Below, in pieces: positions 1 to 10,540 of a DNA stretch of 64,000 bases. The position numbers and the translations under genes are program-made. Position 1 is the stretch's first letter; each line of letters begins with the position of its first letter. Under the pieces are notes generated by a model, which had not been told where the DNA came from, ran no database searches, and saw only the letters and a list, made by a program, of their open reading frames with translations. Source of the stretch: DATBJJ01 sp036556425 (GTDB taxonomy: Bacteria > Acidobacteriota > Vicinamibacteria > Vicinamibacterales > 2-12-FULL-66-21); the NCBI GenBank assembly GCA_036556425.1, contig DATBJJ010000183.1, forward strand, positions 20,072 through 84,071, in the 5' to 3' direction.

Positions 1-3000
1 CGGAGAGCGGAATGAAATTCTCCGCACGATTCGAGAGCGTGTTGACGACGAGCACGCCGTCGCCCATCCCCACCGGCACGGTGCTCGTGACGATCGCGTA
101 CAGACGTGGCGCGGTGGGCGAGGCGATCAAGGCCGTCGGGTTCGTGCCGAGGAACACCGCGCTCGGCAATCCGAAGCCGAGCTCGATTTCCTTGTCGAAT
201 GGCCCGTCGCGCCGGAGGCCGGTATTCGGATCGATGTTGATGCCGATGATGCGTCCCTTGCGATCGTTGCCGAGAGGCGCGTCGTTGTCGGCGACGTAGA
301 TGTGTTGGTTGTCGGGGTCGATGCGCAGCACCGCGCGGACCGCGGCGAGCACGTTCAGCCGCCGCATCGTGAACGGCGTCCACGTTCGGCTGATGTCATC
401 TGCCGTATCGAGAAAGAGCTGACGGAGTCGATCGGGGGCGAATGGGGTCGTGCCGTCGCGAATCGCCTGAATGAGCGCCGCGGCGCCGGCAACCATCGGC
501 GCGGCGAACGACGTGCCGATCGAATCGCCGGCCCTCAAATAGTTGCCAGGCGGAAGATATCCATTGCTCGCGGACATCATCACGTCTTCAGCGGGCGCGG
601 CGATGGTGATCGACGGACCGCACGCGGAGCCGCGGACGTACGGCGTCGAACAGGCGATGCCGGGGGCGACGCCGCCCGGCGTGCCGAATATCGCGCGCTC
701 GTCCGGTCCCTCACCCGTGTTGTCCTGATTCCCAGCAGCGGTGCCGCCGATGCTCCAGACGTGCGACATTTCGAGCGAGAGCGCCGACGGTACGTCGAAG
801 CGCGTGTCGACGCCGTCGTTTCCCGACGCGGGCGTCACCACGGTGCGGCCCGCGAGGAACCCCAGCACTTCGCGGAACGGCTGCTGTGCCGTTCGGTAAT
901 CGTCGCTGTCGGATTCGTAGGTGTTTCCGACGCTGATGTTCACCGCGTCGAACTCCACACCGGTGGCATTCAGCCTGACGATGTCGGTGAACGCATTGAC
1001 CGCGCCGACATCCCAATTCAGCGTCGGCGGGTCCTGGATCTGATAAACGCGAGTCGCGAAGGGCAGCGGCTCACCCGGTTTCAGGACGCCGTTGAGCACA
1101 CCGCTCAAGCCCAGCCCCTCGTTGCCGGCAGAGATCACGCTCGTGACGGCAGTTCCATGTCCCTGGCTGTCGCGATAGGGCGACAGCACGTACGAGCCCG
1201 CGCTGTTTCTCGTGAAGAGCAAGACATACGGCGGGCTCGTGCTCGTCGTCTGAAAGTCGAAGAGCCCCCGCGGATCGAATCCGGTGTCCAGGACCGCGAC
1301 TCGCACGCTGTGGAATGGCGCCGGGCTGACGTCAAAGGGCGGCGTGCTGCGGATCGCTTCGAATGCATCGAACAGCTTGATCACGTTGTACGCGACGCCG
1401 CGCTTTACCGACGACGTGCCCCAATTGCCCGCCCAATCCCGCGCGTCGATCGGATGCACGCGCGTCTGGAGCGCCGTTTGTCGGGAGACGAAGCGAACCT
1501 GCGGGTCGAGGAGCAATTGCCGCCGCCGCACTTCGAGCCCGGCGATAGTTTGATTGCCGACGAACTCGAACATGTACGCATTGAGCGTCGGGTTGACGCC
1601 GACGACCGTCGCTCCCGCCTGCTGCGCCTTCGATTCGGCTTGCGCGCGAGTGACGAGCGCATCGAAGAACACGTGTAAGCGCGTGACGTCGAGGATGGTG
1701 CGCGTGATTGGATCGCGGCGGGCGTTTTCCGGATCCGACGGAAGGACGAATACGGGAGCAACGGTCCCGTTGTTGCCCGTCGCGAATCGCGGGCCGCGGA
1801 GTCGGCGATCGCCGCTGACGATCTCGATGTCACCGTCGACGGCGTTCGCTGGCACCTGCACCTGGATGCGCGATCCGGTGGACGAGACAACCTTGCCGGC
1901 AATGCCGCCGAACAGCACCTTGGTTCGGGATGGATCGGTGCTGAAGCCGGCGCCGTCGATCGTCACGAGCGTAGCGGCTGCGCCGCTCAGCGGCGCGACG
2001 CTCGCGACCGCGAGCTCTCGCTGAACGAACGCCACCGAGAGGCTGTACGAAACCGCGGCGTTCCCTTCGACGCTGACGAACGTCTGACCATCAGAAGCGG
2101 AGACCGAGAACTTGCTCGTGCGGCCGGTGGGCGTGAAGCGCCCGATCTCCGCTCCGCTCGCATTGCGAACGACGACCGTCAGGCCCGCCGTGGCCGCGCC
2201 ATCTGGAAGCGTCAGCGTGACCGTTAGCGTGCCCGCGGCCGACGCGTCGGTCCGGAACGCGTCGCGCAAGTCTGTCGTGCCATCGAGGGTGCCGGTTATC
2301 GTGCGACCCGGAACCAGACGAGACGCGGTCGAATCGCTGGAGTTCGGCTCGTTGTCCGCGCTGCCGGGAAGGATCGCAATCATTTCAGAGTCGGTCAGGG
2401 TCTGACCGTTCGCTGGATTGACGATGGACGCCGTGACCGTGATCGTCGCGGCCGCGGTGAAGCCGTCTATCAGCGCCAGCGCGACACCTGCATGCGACGT
2501 GAGCCCGGTGACAGGCGCAACGCTTGCGCCCGTGATCGAGAAGATGATGGGCAGCCCTTCGAGCGATCCCGTGCCGGTGATCACCGCGCGGGCTTGCACT
2601 TGTCCTTCGTCCGTCGTAACGGTCGATGTGAACGGCGCGAGATCGATCGCCGCGATCGCCGGCGCGGTTCGCAGTTCGACCGCGCCCTTGATCTGGGCAC
2701 TGAAAGCGCCGTTCGCAACGGTGATAGGGGATACGCCGTTGGATACCGCCGCCAGCACGCCAGCCGCATCCACGGAGAGCACGCTCGTATTGCCGCTCGT
2801 GAACGACGTGCCTTGCACGCTCGCCGCCGGCCGCGTCGATCCATCGGAGAAGCGCGCGACGACATCCAGCGTCTGCCGTTCGGCGAGGCTGGTCAGCGTG
2901 ACGTATGGTGACGAAGCCGTCAGGCCGGTGAGGACGGCGCCGCGCTCGACGCGCAGCGATCCGTTGCCGACGATGTTTCCATTGCGCGCCTCGACGTCAA

Positions 3001-6000
3001 CAGTTCCGCCCGCGCCAGGAAGCGCGAGCCCATTTGCGTCGATCGAGGCGACGACCGTGTCCGACACGGTGTAGGCGGTGCCGGTCTCCGCTCGCGTGAC
3101 GTTGAAGGTGCGTCCATCCGACAGGACGCCACCGACGCGGAGCTGAAGATTCGCCGCCTGTTGCGCGATTACGGCGGCAAGCGGATCGATTCGCAGCGAG
3201 CGCAGCGTGGCGCCGCGGAAATCGGGCGGCGCGATGTGCACCGCCAGCGTGCCGAGCACGGCGCCGGACGCGGTTTGCGCCGACAACGTGACGTCGCCCG
3301 TCGAGGCCATGTTGGCGGCGTCGACTCGCAGCGACAGCGCGTTGAGACCATCCGTGAGCGGGCGCGCGCTCGAGCCGTCGGCGAACGTGAGTCGCGCGCC
3401 CGAGGCCGCGGATCCTTGAATGACGAGAACCAAGCCGGATTCCGAGGGGCTCACCGCGTCCACCGTGACCTGAACCGCGTCGTCGGTCGCGAACGCTTCG
3501 CGCGATTCGAGGATGGATTCTTCGTCGCCGGTCGTCGTGGATATCGGATCGCGCAGCAGCGTGGTGAAGCGCGTCCGAGGCGGAATCAGCTGCACGACGG
3601 CGGCGCCCGCGGGACCATCGGCGACGAGGGCAACTCCGCGCGAGCCGTCGACGGCCACGCGCGCCGCGGCGCCCGATGTGGACACCGAGCCGAGAATGCG
3701 ATCGTCGAGGCCGTTGCGATCGAGATCGATCGGCTGAACGCTTGCCGGCCCGTCGAGATCGACGATCGCGAGACCTCGACCCGCAAGCGCGACATAGGCG
3801 AGCCGCTCCGTCGCATCGAGCCGCACGGCGGTCGTCTCGGCGCCGGCAAATCGCACGGCGGAGAGCAGCACCGGATCGCTCGCTTCTGGAACGCGATAGA
3901 ACTGGAGCGTGCCGTCGAGGCCGTTCGCGACGACAGCGAGATCGAACACCTCGCTCTCGGGAACGACGACGCCATCGCCGTTGACGTCCATGCGGAACGC
4001 CGTCAGCGCGGCGACGCCGCGCGCGTCACCGGTGGTGGAGATGCCACCGACGCGGTGCAGCGTCGCAACGTCGAGGACCGTGAGCCCCGCCGCGCCGGCG
4101 ACGAGCAGACGATTGTCGAGTCGAGCGACGTCGTGCGCGCTCTCGGCGCCGGGAGTGGGGTAGCGCGGCCCGGCGCCCCGTGCGGGCGTCGAGGGATCGA
4201 GTGGAATCGCTTGGCCAATCAGCACTGACGAAGCGCCGACCGATTCGATCGCGACGAACGCGCGGCCGTCGTCGCCGACGGCAATCGATGTCGGCGTGCC
4301 CGTGAATGCTGGAACGTTCGCGGGCGGTGATTGTCCGGATGCGTTCGAGAGTTGCGTCGACCCGATTGCGGTTGGCGATGCCGCGGTGCTGATGTCGACT
4401 GTCTGGAGCCGGCCGCCCGCCGATGGAGACCCCGCGCCGACGAGCGCAAACGGACCGGCGATGCTGTTCCCGTTGCGATCCGTGAGCGGCGTTCCTGACA
4501 GGAGCGTCACCGCGTTCGCGCCGCCTGCGACTGGAACCTGTCCGAGCGTTCGAGGATCGCGCGGCGACGCGATGTCGATCGTCTGAAGCGCCGTATCCGT
4601 CGCGACGAGCGCGGTCGCGCCCGAGATCGCAACGTCTCGCACCGACGCTGTCGCGATCGTCCCGACGACCGATGGCGAGAACGTCGTGAACTGGCCCGCG
4701 AACGCCGCGCTCAAGCGTGCGCCCGACCGCGCGAGCAGCGTCAGCCCCAGACCGTAGCGATAGGTCGTCGCGAATCGCCACCGCCGCGACGGCGTGAACG
4801 TCGCGCGCAAACCGTCGCCGGCCACCACGATCTGACCGAACACGCGATTGCCTGCGGCGTCGCTGACGACGAGCGCGCTCGACAGGGTCCGCGCGTCGAC
4901 GGGCTCTGAGAATCTGAAAACGAGCGGCGTGTTGATGTCGACGATCGATCGCTCGTCCGGCTCGGCGCGTACCGTCAAACGTCCGGCCGCCGCGCCCAAC
5001 GGATCGCCGACGTCGATCGTTCCTGCCGCGGGCGCTTGGCCGGTCGCCGTGCCTCGCGCCTGACCGTCGACGTTGAAGAATCGCAGCGTGAACGCCTGAT
5101 TCGCGCGGAGCGGCAGAACGAATCGGCCATTCGGTCCGCTCGTGCGGAACGCGAACGGCAGTCCATCGGCGACGACGATGGTCTGCACGCCGCTGGCGAG
5201 ACCCGTGACGAAGATCAACACGTCGTGCGCCGCCACGATCGCGTAGCGGCCGTCCGCCGTGATGCCGGGGAACTCGCCGCCGTTCGTGCGGAGCGTCGCC
5301 GTGCCGCCGGACGAGGCGATCGCGAGACGATCTGAAATCAGCAGCCGCGATTCGGCGCCGACCTCGATCGGTTGAACGAGCAGCAGCGTGTCGCTGCTCA
5401 AGACGCCTGACGGCACTTGCTGCTGGAGATCGATGCGAGCCGCCGGAGCGATCGCGCGCGCGCGCAGGAGCTGACCGGGAATCGTTTCGCGCGGAGCGAA
5501 CACCTGCACGGTGGGGAAGTCCGCGACGTGCGAGGTCTCCACGATCGCCGCGTCCGGCGTGCCGCCGACGATCGTCGTCATCGCCGATGCGGTGTGGCGG
5601 AGCCCGTCGGCGTCCTGAACGACGGCGGAGAAGCGCAGCGCGCTGTTGACGAGCGCGTCCGTTGGCGTCGTCAGCTCGCCGGACACGGCCAACGGCGGCG
5701 CGAGTGCGGTCGCGGGCGCAAAGCGATTCTGCGTATCGGTGAGCGTCAGCGATGCCGGCGTCTTGAACACCGCGCCGCCGACCCGCAACGAGAACGTGTC
5801 GACATACGCGAGGTCGGTTGGCAGCGCAGGAAGACCCGACGAATCGGCGGCGTCGAAGCGGAAGACGCCCGGCTGTGCAAGCGCGCGGGGCACGATGCGC
5901 CCGGTTCGTCCGCCGTCGCCCGCGATCGTTCCGCCGGCTGCGCCGATCGACGTCGATCCATCAGCGCCTTGGAACTGCGTCAAGCTGATGGCGAGATCGC

Positions 6001-9000
6001 GGCCGTCCGGTCCGCGCAGCGTCAGCACGAGCTCGTCGCCGATCGCGGCCGCAACGCGGAGGCGGAACGATCCGTCGGGGAGCGCGAGGACGGTCATCGT
6101 CTCCTGCGTGCGGACGTTCGTCAGCGTCACGGGCGAATTGCTCGCGGCAACGCCGGCCGTACCGGTGACGAGTACGAAGCCGTCCTCATCGGGGAGCTCG
6201 GCGACGACGAGCCCGGCCTGAGGCTGCGGTGGGCGTGACGGATCGAGCGTCGTGAAGGACGCGCCCGCGAACCCGGTAAGCGGATTGCCCGCGAGATCGC
6301 GCAGCGCCGACGTCAACGACAGCGAATACGTGGACGTGCCCGTAAGCGGCGCGGACGGCGTGACGACCACTCGCCGGCGATCCGCGGAGACCGTGCGTTG
6401 TCCCGCAATGGGCGATCCAGCGAGCAGCAACGCAACGCTCGACTCGGTGACGCTCGCCGGATCGAGCGCTTCCGAGAAGTCGATCGCGATCGAGGCATCG
6501 AGCGGCACGTTCGTCGCGCCGGCTGGCGGCGCGATCGCGACGACGGTCGGTCCAACGACGGCCAACGTCAGGTTGGCAATCAGAGTCTCGCCGGCTGCGT
6601 CGAGACGAACGGATGCTGACGCGGTATCACCCGACGACGAGTGAAGCGCGCGCAAGGCGACGTCGACGCCGACGCGACCCGGTACGATGTAGGCCCCGGT
6701 CTCGGACGTGAAATCCGCGATCGAGCTCGAGTCCGTCGTGACGAGCGCCGCGGCAACCGGCGCACCATCCGTCCGCGTCACCGATCCACGGATGATGCCG
6801 ATCGGCTGCTGCGCCCGCAGGAAGACGAAGTCGCCGCCGCCACGAATCCCTTGCAGGGGCACCGTTCCAAACGTCGCGCGCGTGACGACGCGTCCCGCGA
6901 CGAGCTCGCCGATCGCGACGAGTCGTAGACGGCGCTGGCCGGTTGCATCGGTGAACGCGGAGGTGATGAGGATCTGGTCTTGCGCGGAAATGCCGGCCGC
7001 GCCAATCGAGAGAATTGCGGACTGCGCGAACGTGACGCCGATCGCATCGACTTGAATCGCGGCAAGCACGTCGAAACCGGTGATCGTGCCGCCCACGGAT
7101 TCGGCGCTCGATAACCGCCGGACGGCGATCGGCGCGTTCGCGCCAAGAGCGCCGGCGGGAATCTCCAACGCGTCACCTTCGGCGTCGGCGATCGTTCCGC
7201 CGGCCGGTCCAACGATCGTCGCGCTTCCGTCAGCGTCGAATCCCGTGACGTCCAGGCGAATCACGCCCAGCATCAGCTCTTGAATCGTGAAGCTGCGCGA
7301 CGGCGTGATCGGGAACGTCGCGCCGAGGCGGCCGCCGCCGGTCGGCGCCGGCACCGCATAGGCGACGAGATCCTGCGTGAACGGCTGCGTGACGATCTGT
7401 CGCGAGTCGAGCAGATCGAATCGTTCGTTCACCCGCGCTTGCACGAACGTGCCGCTCGGCGCGGGCGTCGTGCTCGCGAGTCCAATGCGTCCCACCGCGC
7501 GCGCGCCATCACCCGGAGGCGCAGTACGCGGAACCACGTCGCCCGCGGCGCTCAACCCCGGCGGAATGTTCTCCGGACGCGCGACGCCGAACAACGGCGC
7601 GCCGGCGGCTGGCGATGGCGGCGTGAAGGGCGCGGCGTCGGGAAGGATCAACGCGTAGTGACCCGCAGTGTCGATCGCGGCGCTGAATGCGAGGCCAGTC
7701 GGAGCGAGCGTGGCCGTGCCCGCGCCAATCCAGGAGTGCGTTGCCGACTCGTATCGAACGAGGTGCGTGGTCGAGCCGACCGCGATCGCCGCGGGATTCG
7801 TGAGCGTGAGCGTCAATGGGAACCCGAACGTCACGTTCGCAGGTCCCACGTGGACGGCGGCAATCGGCGACCATCCAGCGGGCAGCAGGCCGGCGAGACC
7901 TTGCGGGCTGACGATCGTCAGCGTCAGCGCCGCGTCAGCGGTCAAGCCGCCGGGCGGCACCTGAAGCACGGCACGCTGCGACTGATTCGTCGCGGTGCCG
8001 CCGATCGCCGAGCCGATGGGATTGAGCCGCGCGTCGAGCGGCGTCAAACGCGCATCGAGCAGCGTCGCCGCGCCGCTCACCGGAATCACGCCGGTGCGCT
8101 CGACCGATGTGAATCCATCCTTCGCGATTACCACGACCGCGTCGCCCGCGCGGCCGGGGAGCGCGAAGCGTCCGCGATCGTCGACCGGCACCGCCACGGG
8201 AGGGGCAAGCGCTCCGCCGCCATCGCTGATGAGCGTTGCCGTCGCTCCGTTCATTGGCAGGCCGCGCGTGTCGTCGAAGACTTCGCCGCGTAGGAACCCC
8301 GTACCGCCGCTGATGCTGACGGTGACCGTTGCGACGGCCGACCGCGTATCGTGCCGTGCGGTCATCGTCACGCTGCCATTGGCGATGGCGGTCACGCGCC
8401 CGTCGCTCGAGATCGTCGCGACGCTGGTGTCGCTCGACTCGAATGTCGTCCCCGCAGCGGTCGTCAAATCTCTCGTGGTGGCGTCGGAGAACTGTCCCGT
8501 CAGCGTCAGCGGTTGTGTGGCGCCCGGCGCACGCAGCGTCGCGGCGGACGGCGTGAGCTGCAGCGTGTCGAGCGTGACGCCGATCTCGACGGCAATCGAC
8601 GCGATATCGCTCAGCGCGCCGTTGCGCGCGGTAATTGTCGCGTCGCCGTTCGCGACGGCGGTCACGACACCCTCGGAATCGACGGTCGCGACGAACCGGT
8701 TGCTCGATTGATACGTGGTGCCTGACGCGGGTGACGTCAGGTTGACGATCTGTCCGTCGTTCCTGCGGCCGGCCACGTGGAGCGGCCGTGCCTCGCTCGC
8801 CTGCGCGAAGCGGATTGCTTCCGGCGTCAGTTCGATCGCGACCAGCGCGGGCGCAGCGGCGACCGCGATGTGGTACGCCTGCTGGTTGGTCCCGCCGCGT
8901 CCATCCGACGCCTCGACGACGACGCTCTGGGATCCGAGATGGGCGGCTTGGGGCGTCCATGCGATCGCTCCGGACGGAGTGATCGTCATTCCAGACGGCG

Positions 9001-9787
9001 AGGTGACGAGCCGGAACGTCACGGCATCGTTGTCGGGATCGGTTGCCGTCAACTGATAGGTGTAGGGATCGCCCTCGCGCCCCGAGAGGACCGGTGCCGA
9101 CGTGATCGTCGGCGGGCGATTTGGATCGACGATCGCGAAGCCATTCGTGAGCTGCGCGGTCTGCGTCGGATTCACCACAAGGATCGTCCGCGGTCCGAGG
9201 GCTGCCGACGGACCCACCGTGATCGTCGCGATCGCGACGGTCGGCGAGAGCACCTGGACGGCGTTGACACTCACGCCGGCGCCAAACGTGACGGCCGAGC
9301 GCCCCGCGACGAATTGAACGTTCGGCGATCCGGCGACGCGGACGTTGATCTGCTGCGCGCCTCGCGCCGCGGTCGCGATCTCCGGCAGCGCGATTTGAAC
9401 GATCTCGAGCGCGCGCCCCGACGAGAGCTCGCCGGTCGTCGTGTTGCGGACCTGCACGAGCGCCGTGCCGATCGGCAGCCCCGCCGGCACGCGAATGCCG
9501 AGCCGGCGAAGGCCTTTGGACGCATCCAGCGTGACGATCGATTCGGGCGCGACCTGAACGGCCGTCCCGCCTTGCGGCGTGAGGAGGACGACGTTGCGAT
9601 TGAGCGTGGGATCGAAGCCCGTGCCGATGATTTGGACCGAGACGTCCGCGGACGCACCGAGCGGCGCAACCGACGTCAGCGAGACGACCGCGAAGAGCGG
9701 GATCTCGAGACGGGTCGACGGCAGCGCGACGGCCATCGCCACCGCCACCGCCGCAACCAACCGGCGCATTCGTCGTCGGAGGTTCAC
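1..9787 (-). CDS. giant secreted S8 (subtilisin-like) peptidase with many Ig-like domains, partial
   Basis: One open frame covers 3,262 codons and leaves the window before its stop, so the C-terminus is missing. GTG at 9787 has GAGG about 10 nt upstream; ATG at 9769 is the alternative. Domains in order, approximate residues: signal/TM segment 7-26, IPT/TIG-like folds 45-220, cadherin-like 225-310, two BIg2 domains 310-500, carboxypeptidase-regulatory-like 500-590, SbsA-type Ig near 1080 and 1600, LVIVD-like propeller repeats 1700-2060, BIg2 2190-2370, PPC-like 2475-2585, IPT/TIG 2590-2660, an I9-like propeptide 2696-2775, and the peptidase 2790-3117. Catalytic Asp2834 (VAVLDTG), His2877 (GHGTAV), oxyanion Asn2990 (SGNDG) and Ser3093 (GTSFAAPM) are all present, so it should be active. 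A propeller-like region follows. Probably a secreted or cell-surface protease/adhesin; the substrate is unknown. It starts 21 bp after the PEP-CTERM gene and is probably cotranscribed with it. Confidence 0.9.
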   Translation of the reverse strand, partial: MNLRRRMRRLVAAVAVAMAVALPSTRLEIPLFAVVSLTSVAPLGASADVSVQIIGTGFDPTLNRNVVLLTPQGGTAVQVAPESIVTLDASKGLRRLGIRVPAGLPIGTALVQVRNTTTGELSSGRALEIVQIALPEIATAARGAQQINVRVAGSPNVQFVAGRSAVTFGAGVSVNAVQVLSPTVAIATITVGPSAALGPRTILVVNPTQTAQLTNGFAIVDPNRPPTITSAPVLSGREGDPYTYQLTATDPDNDAVTFRLVTSPSGMTITPSGAIAWTPQAAHLGSQSVVVEASDGRGGTNQQAYHIAVAAAPALVAIELTPEAIRFAQASEARPLHVAGRRNDGQIVNLTSPASGTTYQSSNRFVATVDSEGVVTAVANGDATITARNGALSDIASIAVEIGVTLDTLQLTPSAATLRAPGATQPLTLTGQFSDATTRDLTTAAGTTFESSDTSVATISSDGRVTAIANGSVTMTARHDTRSAVATVTVSISGGTGFLRGEVFDDTRGLPMNGATATLISDGGGALAPPVAVPVDDRGRFALPGRAGDAVVVIAKDGFTSVERTGVIPVSGAATLLDARLTPLDARLNPIGSAIGGTATNQSQRAVLQVPPGGLTADAALTLTIVSPQGLAGLLPAGWSPIAAVHVGPANVTFGFPLTLTLTNPAAIAVGSTTHLVRYESATHSWIGAGTATLAPTGLAFSAAIDTAGHYALILPDAAPFTPPSPAAGAPLFGVARPENIPPGLSAAGDVVPRTAPPGDGARAVGRIGLASTTPAPSGTFVQARVNERFDLLDSRQIVTQPFTQDLVAYAVPAPTGGGRLGATFPITPSRSFTIQELMLGVIRLDVTGFDADGSATIVGPAGGTIADAEGDALEIPAGALGANAPIAVRRLSSAESVGGTITGFDVLAAIQVDAIGVTFAQSAILSIGAAGISAQDQILITSAFTDATGQRRLRLVAIGELVAGRVVTRATFGTVPLQGIRGGGDFVFLRAQQPIGIIRGSVTRTDGAPVAAALVTTDSSSIADFTSETGAYIVPGRVGVDVALRALHSSSGDTASASVRLDAAGETLIANLTLAVVGPTVVAIAPPAGATNVPLDASIAIDFSEALDPASVTESSVALLLAGSPIAGQRTVSADRRRVVVTPSAPLTGTSTYSLSLTSALRDLAGNPLTGFAGASFTTLDPSRPPQPQAGLVVAELPDEDGFVLVTGTAGVAASNSPVTLTNVRTQETMTVLALPDGSFRLRVAAAIGDELVLTLRGPDGRDLAISLTQFQGADGSTSIGAAGGTIAGDGGRTGRIVPRALAQPGVFRFDAADSSGLPALPTDLAYVDTFSLRVGGAVFKTPASLTLTDTQNRFAPATALAPPLAVSGELTTPTDALVNSALRFSAVVQDADGLRHTASAMTTIVGGTPDAAIVETSHVADFPTVQVFAPRETIPGQLLRARAIAPAARIDLQQQVPSGVLSSDTLLLVQPIEVGAESRLLISDRLAIASSGGTATLRTNGGEFPGITADGRYAIVAAHDVLIFVTGLASGVQTIVVADGLPFAFRTSGPNGRFVLPLRANQAFTLRFFNVDGQARGTATGQAPAAGTIDVGDPLGAAAGRLTVRAEPDERSIVDINTPLVFRFSEPVDARTLSSALVVSDAAGNRVFGQIVVAGDGLRATFTPSRRWRFATTYRYGLGLTLLARSGARLSAAFAGQFTTFSPSVVGTIATASVRDVAISGATALVATDTALQTIDIASPRDPRTLGQVPVAGGANAVTLLSGTPLTDRNGNSIAGPFALVGAGSPSAGGRLQTVDISTAASPTAIGSTQLSNASGQSPPANVPAFTGTPTSIAVGDDGRAFVAIESVGASSVLIGQAIPLDPSTPARGAGPRYPTPGAESAHDVARLDNRLLVAGAAGLTVLDVATLHRVGGISTTGDARGVAALTAFRMDVNGDGVVVPESEVFDLAVVANGLDGTLQFYRVPEASDPVLLSAVRFAGAETTAVRLDATERLAYVALAGRGLAIVDLDGPASVQPIDLDRNGLDDRILGSVSTSGAAARVAVDGSRGVALVADGPAGAAVVQLIPPRTRFTTLLRDPISTTTGDEESILESREAFATDDAVQVTVDAVSPSESGLVLVIQGSAASGARLTFADGSSARPLTDGLNALSLRVDAANMASTGDVTLSAQTASGAVLGTLAVHIAPPDFRGATLRSLRIDPLAAVIAQQAANLQLRVGGVLSDGRTFNVTRAETGTAYTVSDTVVASIDANGLALPGAGGTVDVEARNGNIVGNGSLRVERGAVLTGLTASSPYVTLTSLAERQTLDVVARFSDGSTRPAASVQGTSFTSGNTSVLSVDAAGVLAAVSNGVSPITVANGAFSAQIKGAVELRTAPAIAAIDLAPFTSTVTTDEGQVQARAVITGTGSLEGLPIIFSITGASVAPVTGLTSHAGVALALIDGFTAAATITVTASIVNPANGQTLTDSEMIAILPGSADNEPNSSDSTASRLVPGRTITGTLDGTTDLRDAFRTDASAAGTLTVTLTLPDGAATAGLTVVVRNASGAEIGRFTPTGRTSKFSVSASDGQTFVSVEGNAAVSYSLSVAFVQRELAVASVAPLSGAAATLVTIDGAGFSTDPSRTKVLFGGIAGKVVSSTGSRIQVQVPANAVDGDIEIVSGDRRLRGPRFATGNNGTVAPVFVLPSDPENARRDPITRTILDVTRLHVFFDALVTRAQAESKAQQAGATVVGVNPTLNAYMFEFVGNQTIAGLEVRRRQLLLDPQVRFVSRQTALQTRVHPIDARDWAGNWGTSSVKRGVAYNVIKLFDAFEAIRSTPPFDVSPAPFHSVRVAVLDTGFDPRGLFDFQTTSTSPPYVLLFTRNSAGSYVLSPYRDSQGHGTAVTSVISAGNEGLGLSGVLNGVLKPGEPLPFATRVYQIQDPPTLNWDVGAVNAFTDIVRLNATGVEFDAVNISVGNTYESDSDDYRTAQQPFREVLGFLAGRTVVTPASGNDGVDTRFDVPSALSLEMSHVWSIGGTAAGNQDNTGEGPDERAIFGTPGGVAPGIACSTPYVRGSACGPSITIAAPAEDVMMSASNGYLPPGNYLRAGDSIGTSFAAPMVAGAAALIQAIRDGTTPFAPDRLRQLFLDTADDISRTWTPFTMRRLNVLAAVRAVLRIDPDNQHIYVADNDAPLGNDRKGRIIGINIDPNTGLRRDGPFDKEIELGFGLPSAVFLGTNPTALIASPTAPRLYAIVTSTVPVGMGDGVLVVNTLSNRAENFIPLS

Positions 9788-9808
9788 GGGAGTATCGCCC
9801 TCGTTCGG

Positions 9809-10351
9809 TCAGTGGCGACGGGACGCCAGGGCGCGGCCGAAGATCAGGAGACCGACGCCCATGAGACCCAGCGTGGTGGGTTCGGGGATGCCAGCGGCCT
9901 CGAATTGCAGGACGACCGACGTGTTCGGCTCGAGGAGCGACGCCGTCAGCGTGACGAGGTCGTCGCCGACGAGAAACGAGATCGACGCCGTCGCGATGCC
10001 CGGGATCACGCCGAGCTCGAACAGCTGCTCGAAGTTGATGCCGCCGATCGGAAACGGCGGCGCGAGAGTGGACCACAGTTGCTCCGAGCCGGGCAGGGAC
10101 AACCGGTTGTTGAAGAGTGTCGGGCCGGGGATCTCGCCATCCCAAATGTTGGTCAGGCTGAAAAGCGAGAGAAACGTCGCCTCGATCGGCGAGCAGAACG
10201 GATCCAGCGGGTCGCACGCGACGCCGGGATCGATCTCGATCGCGTCCCATCGGAACTCGGCGACGTTGATGGGCAGCGCGTGGACCGGTATCGCGGGGGC
10301 GATCATCAGCAGCAGCGTCAAGAGCGTGACTCTCGTCGTCGTGGTTCCCAT
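9809..10351 (-). CDS. PEP-CTERM sorting domain protein
   Basis: 180 aa. An N-terminal signal peptide (residues about 5-26, ending VHA) is followed by a beta-rich body with no recognised domain. The C-terminus is a canonical PEP-CTERM signal: IPEPTTLGL, a hydrophobic helix, then Arg-rich ASRRH. In known systems such tails are recognised by an exosortase, which cleaves near the PEP motif and hands the protein to the envelope or exopolysaccharide. No exosortase lies in this window. ATG 10351 was chosen because GAGG sits 7 nt upstream; in-frame starts at 10387 and 10453 would add a long charged leader. Four Cys lie in the mature part. It is probably the first gene of an operon with the giant peptidase, divergent from the ECF sigma factor. 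Confidence 0.85.
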   Translation of the reverse strand: MGTTTTRVTLLTLLLMIAPAIPVHALPINVAEFRWDAIEIDPGVACDPLDPFCSPIEATFLSLFSLTNIWDGEIPGPTLFNNRLSLPGSEQLWSTLAPPFPIGGINFEQLFELGVIPGIATASISFLVGDDLVTLTASLLEPNTSVVLQFEAAGIPEPTTLGLMGVGLLIFGRALASRRH

Positions 10352-10440
10352 CGTGGCCTCGTGTGCCCCGCGTCGGACTTTGTTCATCTGTCGCGCAGCC
10401 TTTTTCGATCGCAGCGGGAGATTTCTCCTCGAGAAAGGCT

Positions 10441-10467
10441 GATGACGGCTCACAGATCGCCGTCATC
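10441..10467. promoter_or_regulatory. perfect 9-bp inverted repeat in divergent intergenic region
   Basis: GATGACGGC at 10441-10449 is repeated as GCCGTCATC at 10459-10467, with 9 nt between. A second, imperfect dyad (AGCCTTTTTC / GAGAAAGGCT, 10399-10408 and 10431-10440) abuts it. Both lie between the divergent PEP-CTERM and ECF sigma genes, so an operator for either gene or a 5' leader hairpin is plausible. A TAGAAT hexamer at 10515-10520 could be the -10 of the sigma gene. Confidence 0.45.
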
Positions 10468-10540
10468 TAAGGTGGCGCACAAAATGCGACGGAAGGCTCA
10501 CGAGGAGAGTGAGCTAGAATTCCCGCGTCCCCCGCCACAT

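Noticed and set aside
302..5300. Long plus-strand open frames over 302-1678 and 3161-4228
   Set aside because: Antisense shadows of the giant peptidase with Arg/Ala-rich composition and no recognisable domain.
7935..10466. 843-codon open frame on the minus strand across the peptidase N-terminus and PEP-CTERM gene
   Set aside because: Out-of-frame with the giant peptidase; Arg/Asp-rich low-complexity translation typical of high-GC shadow frames, while the real frame has coherent domains and an intact catalytic triad.
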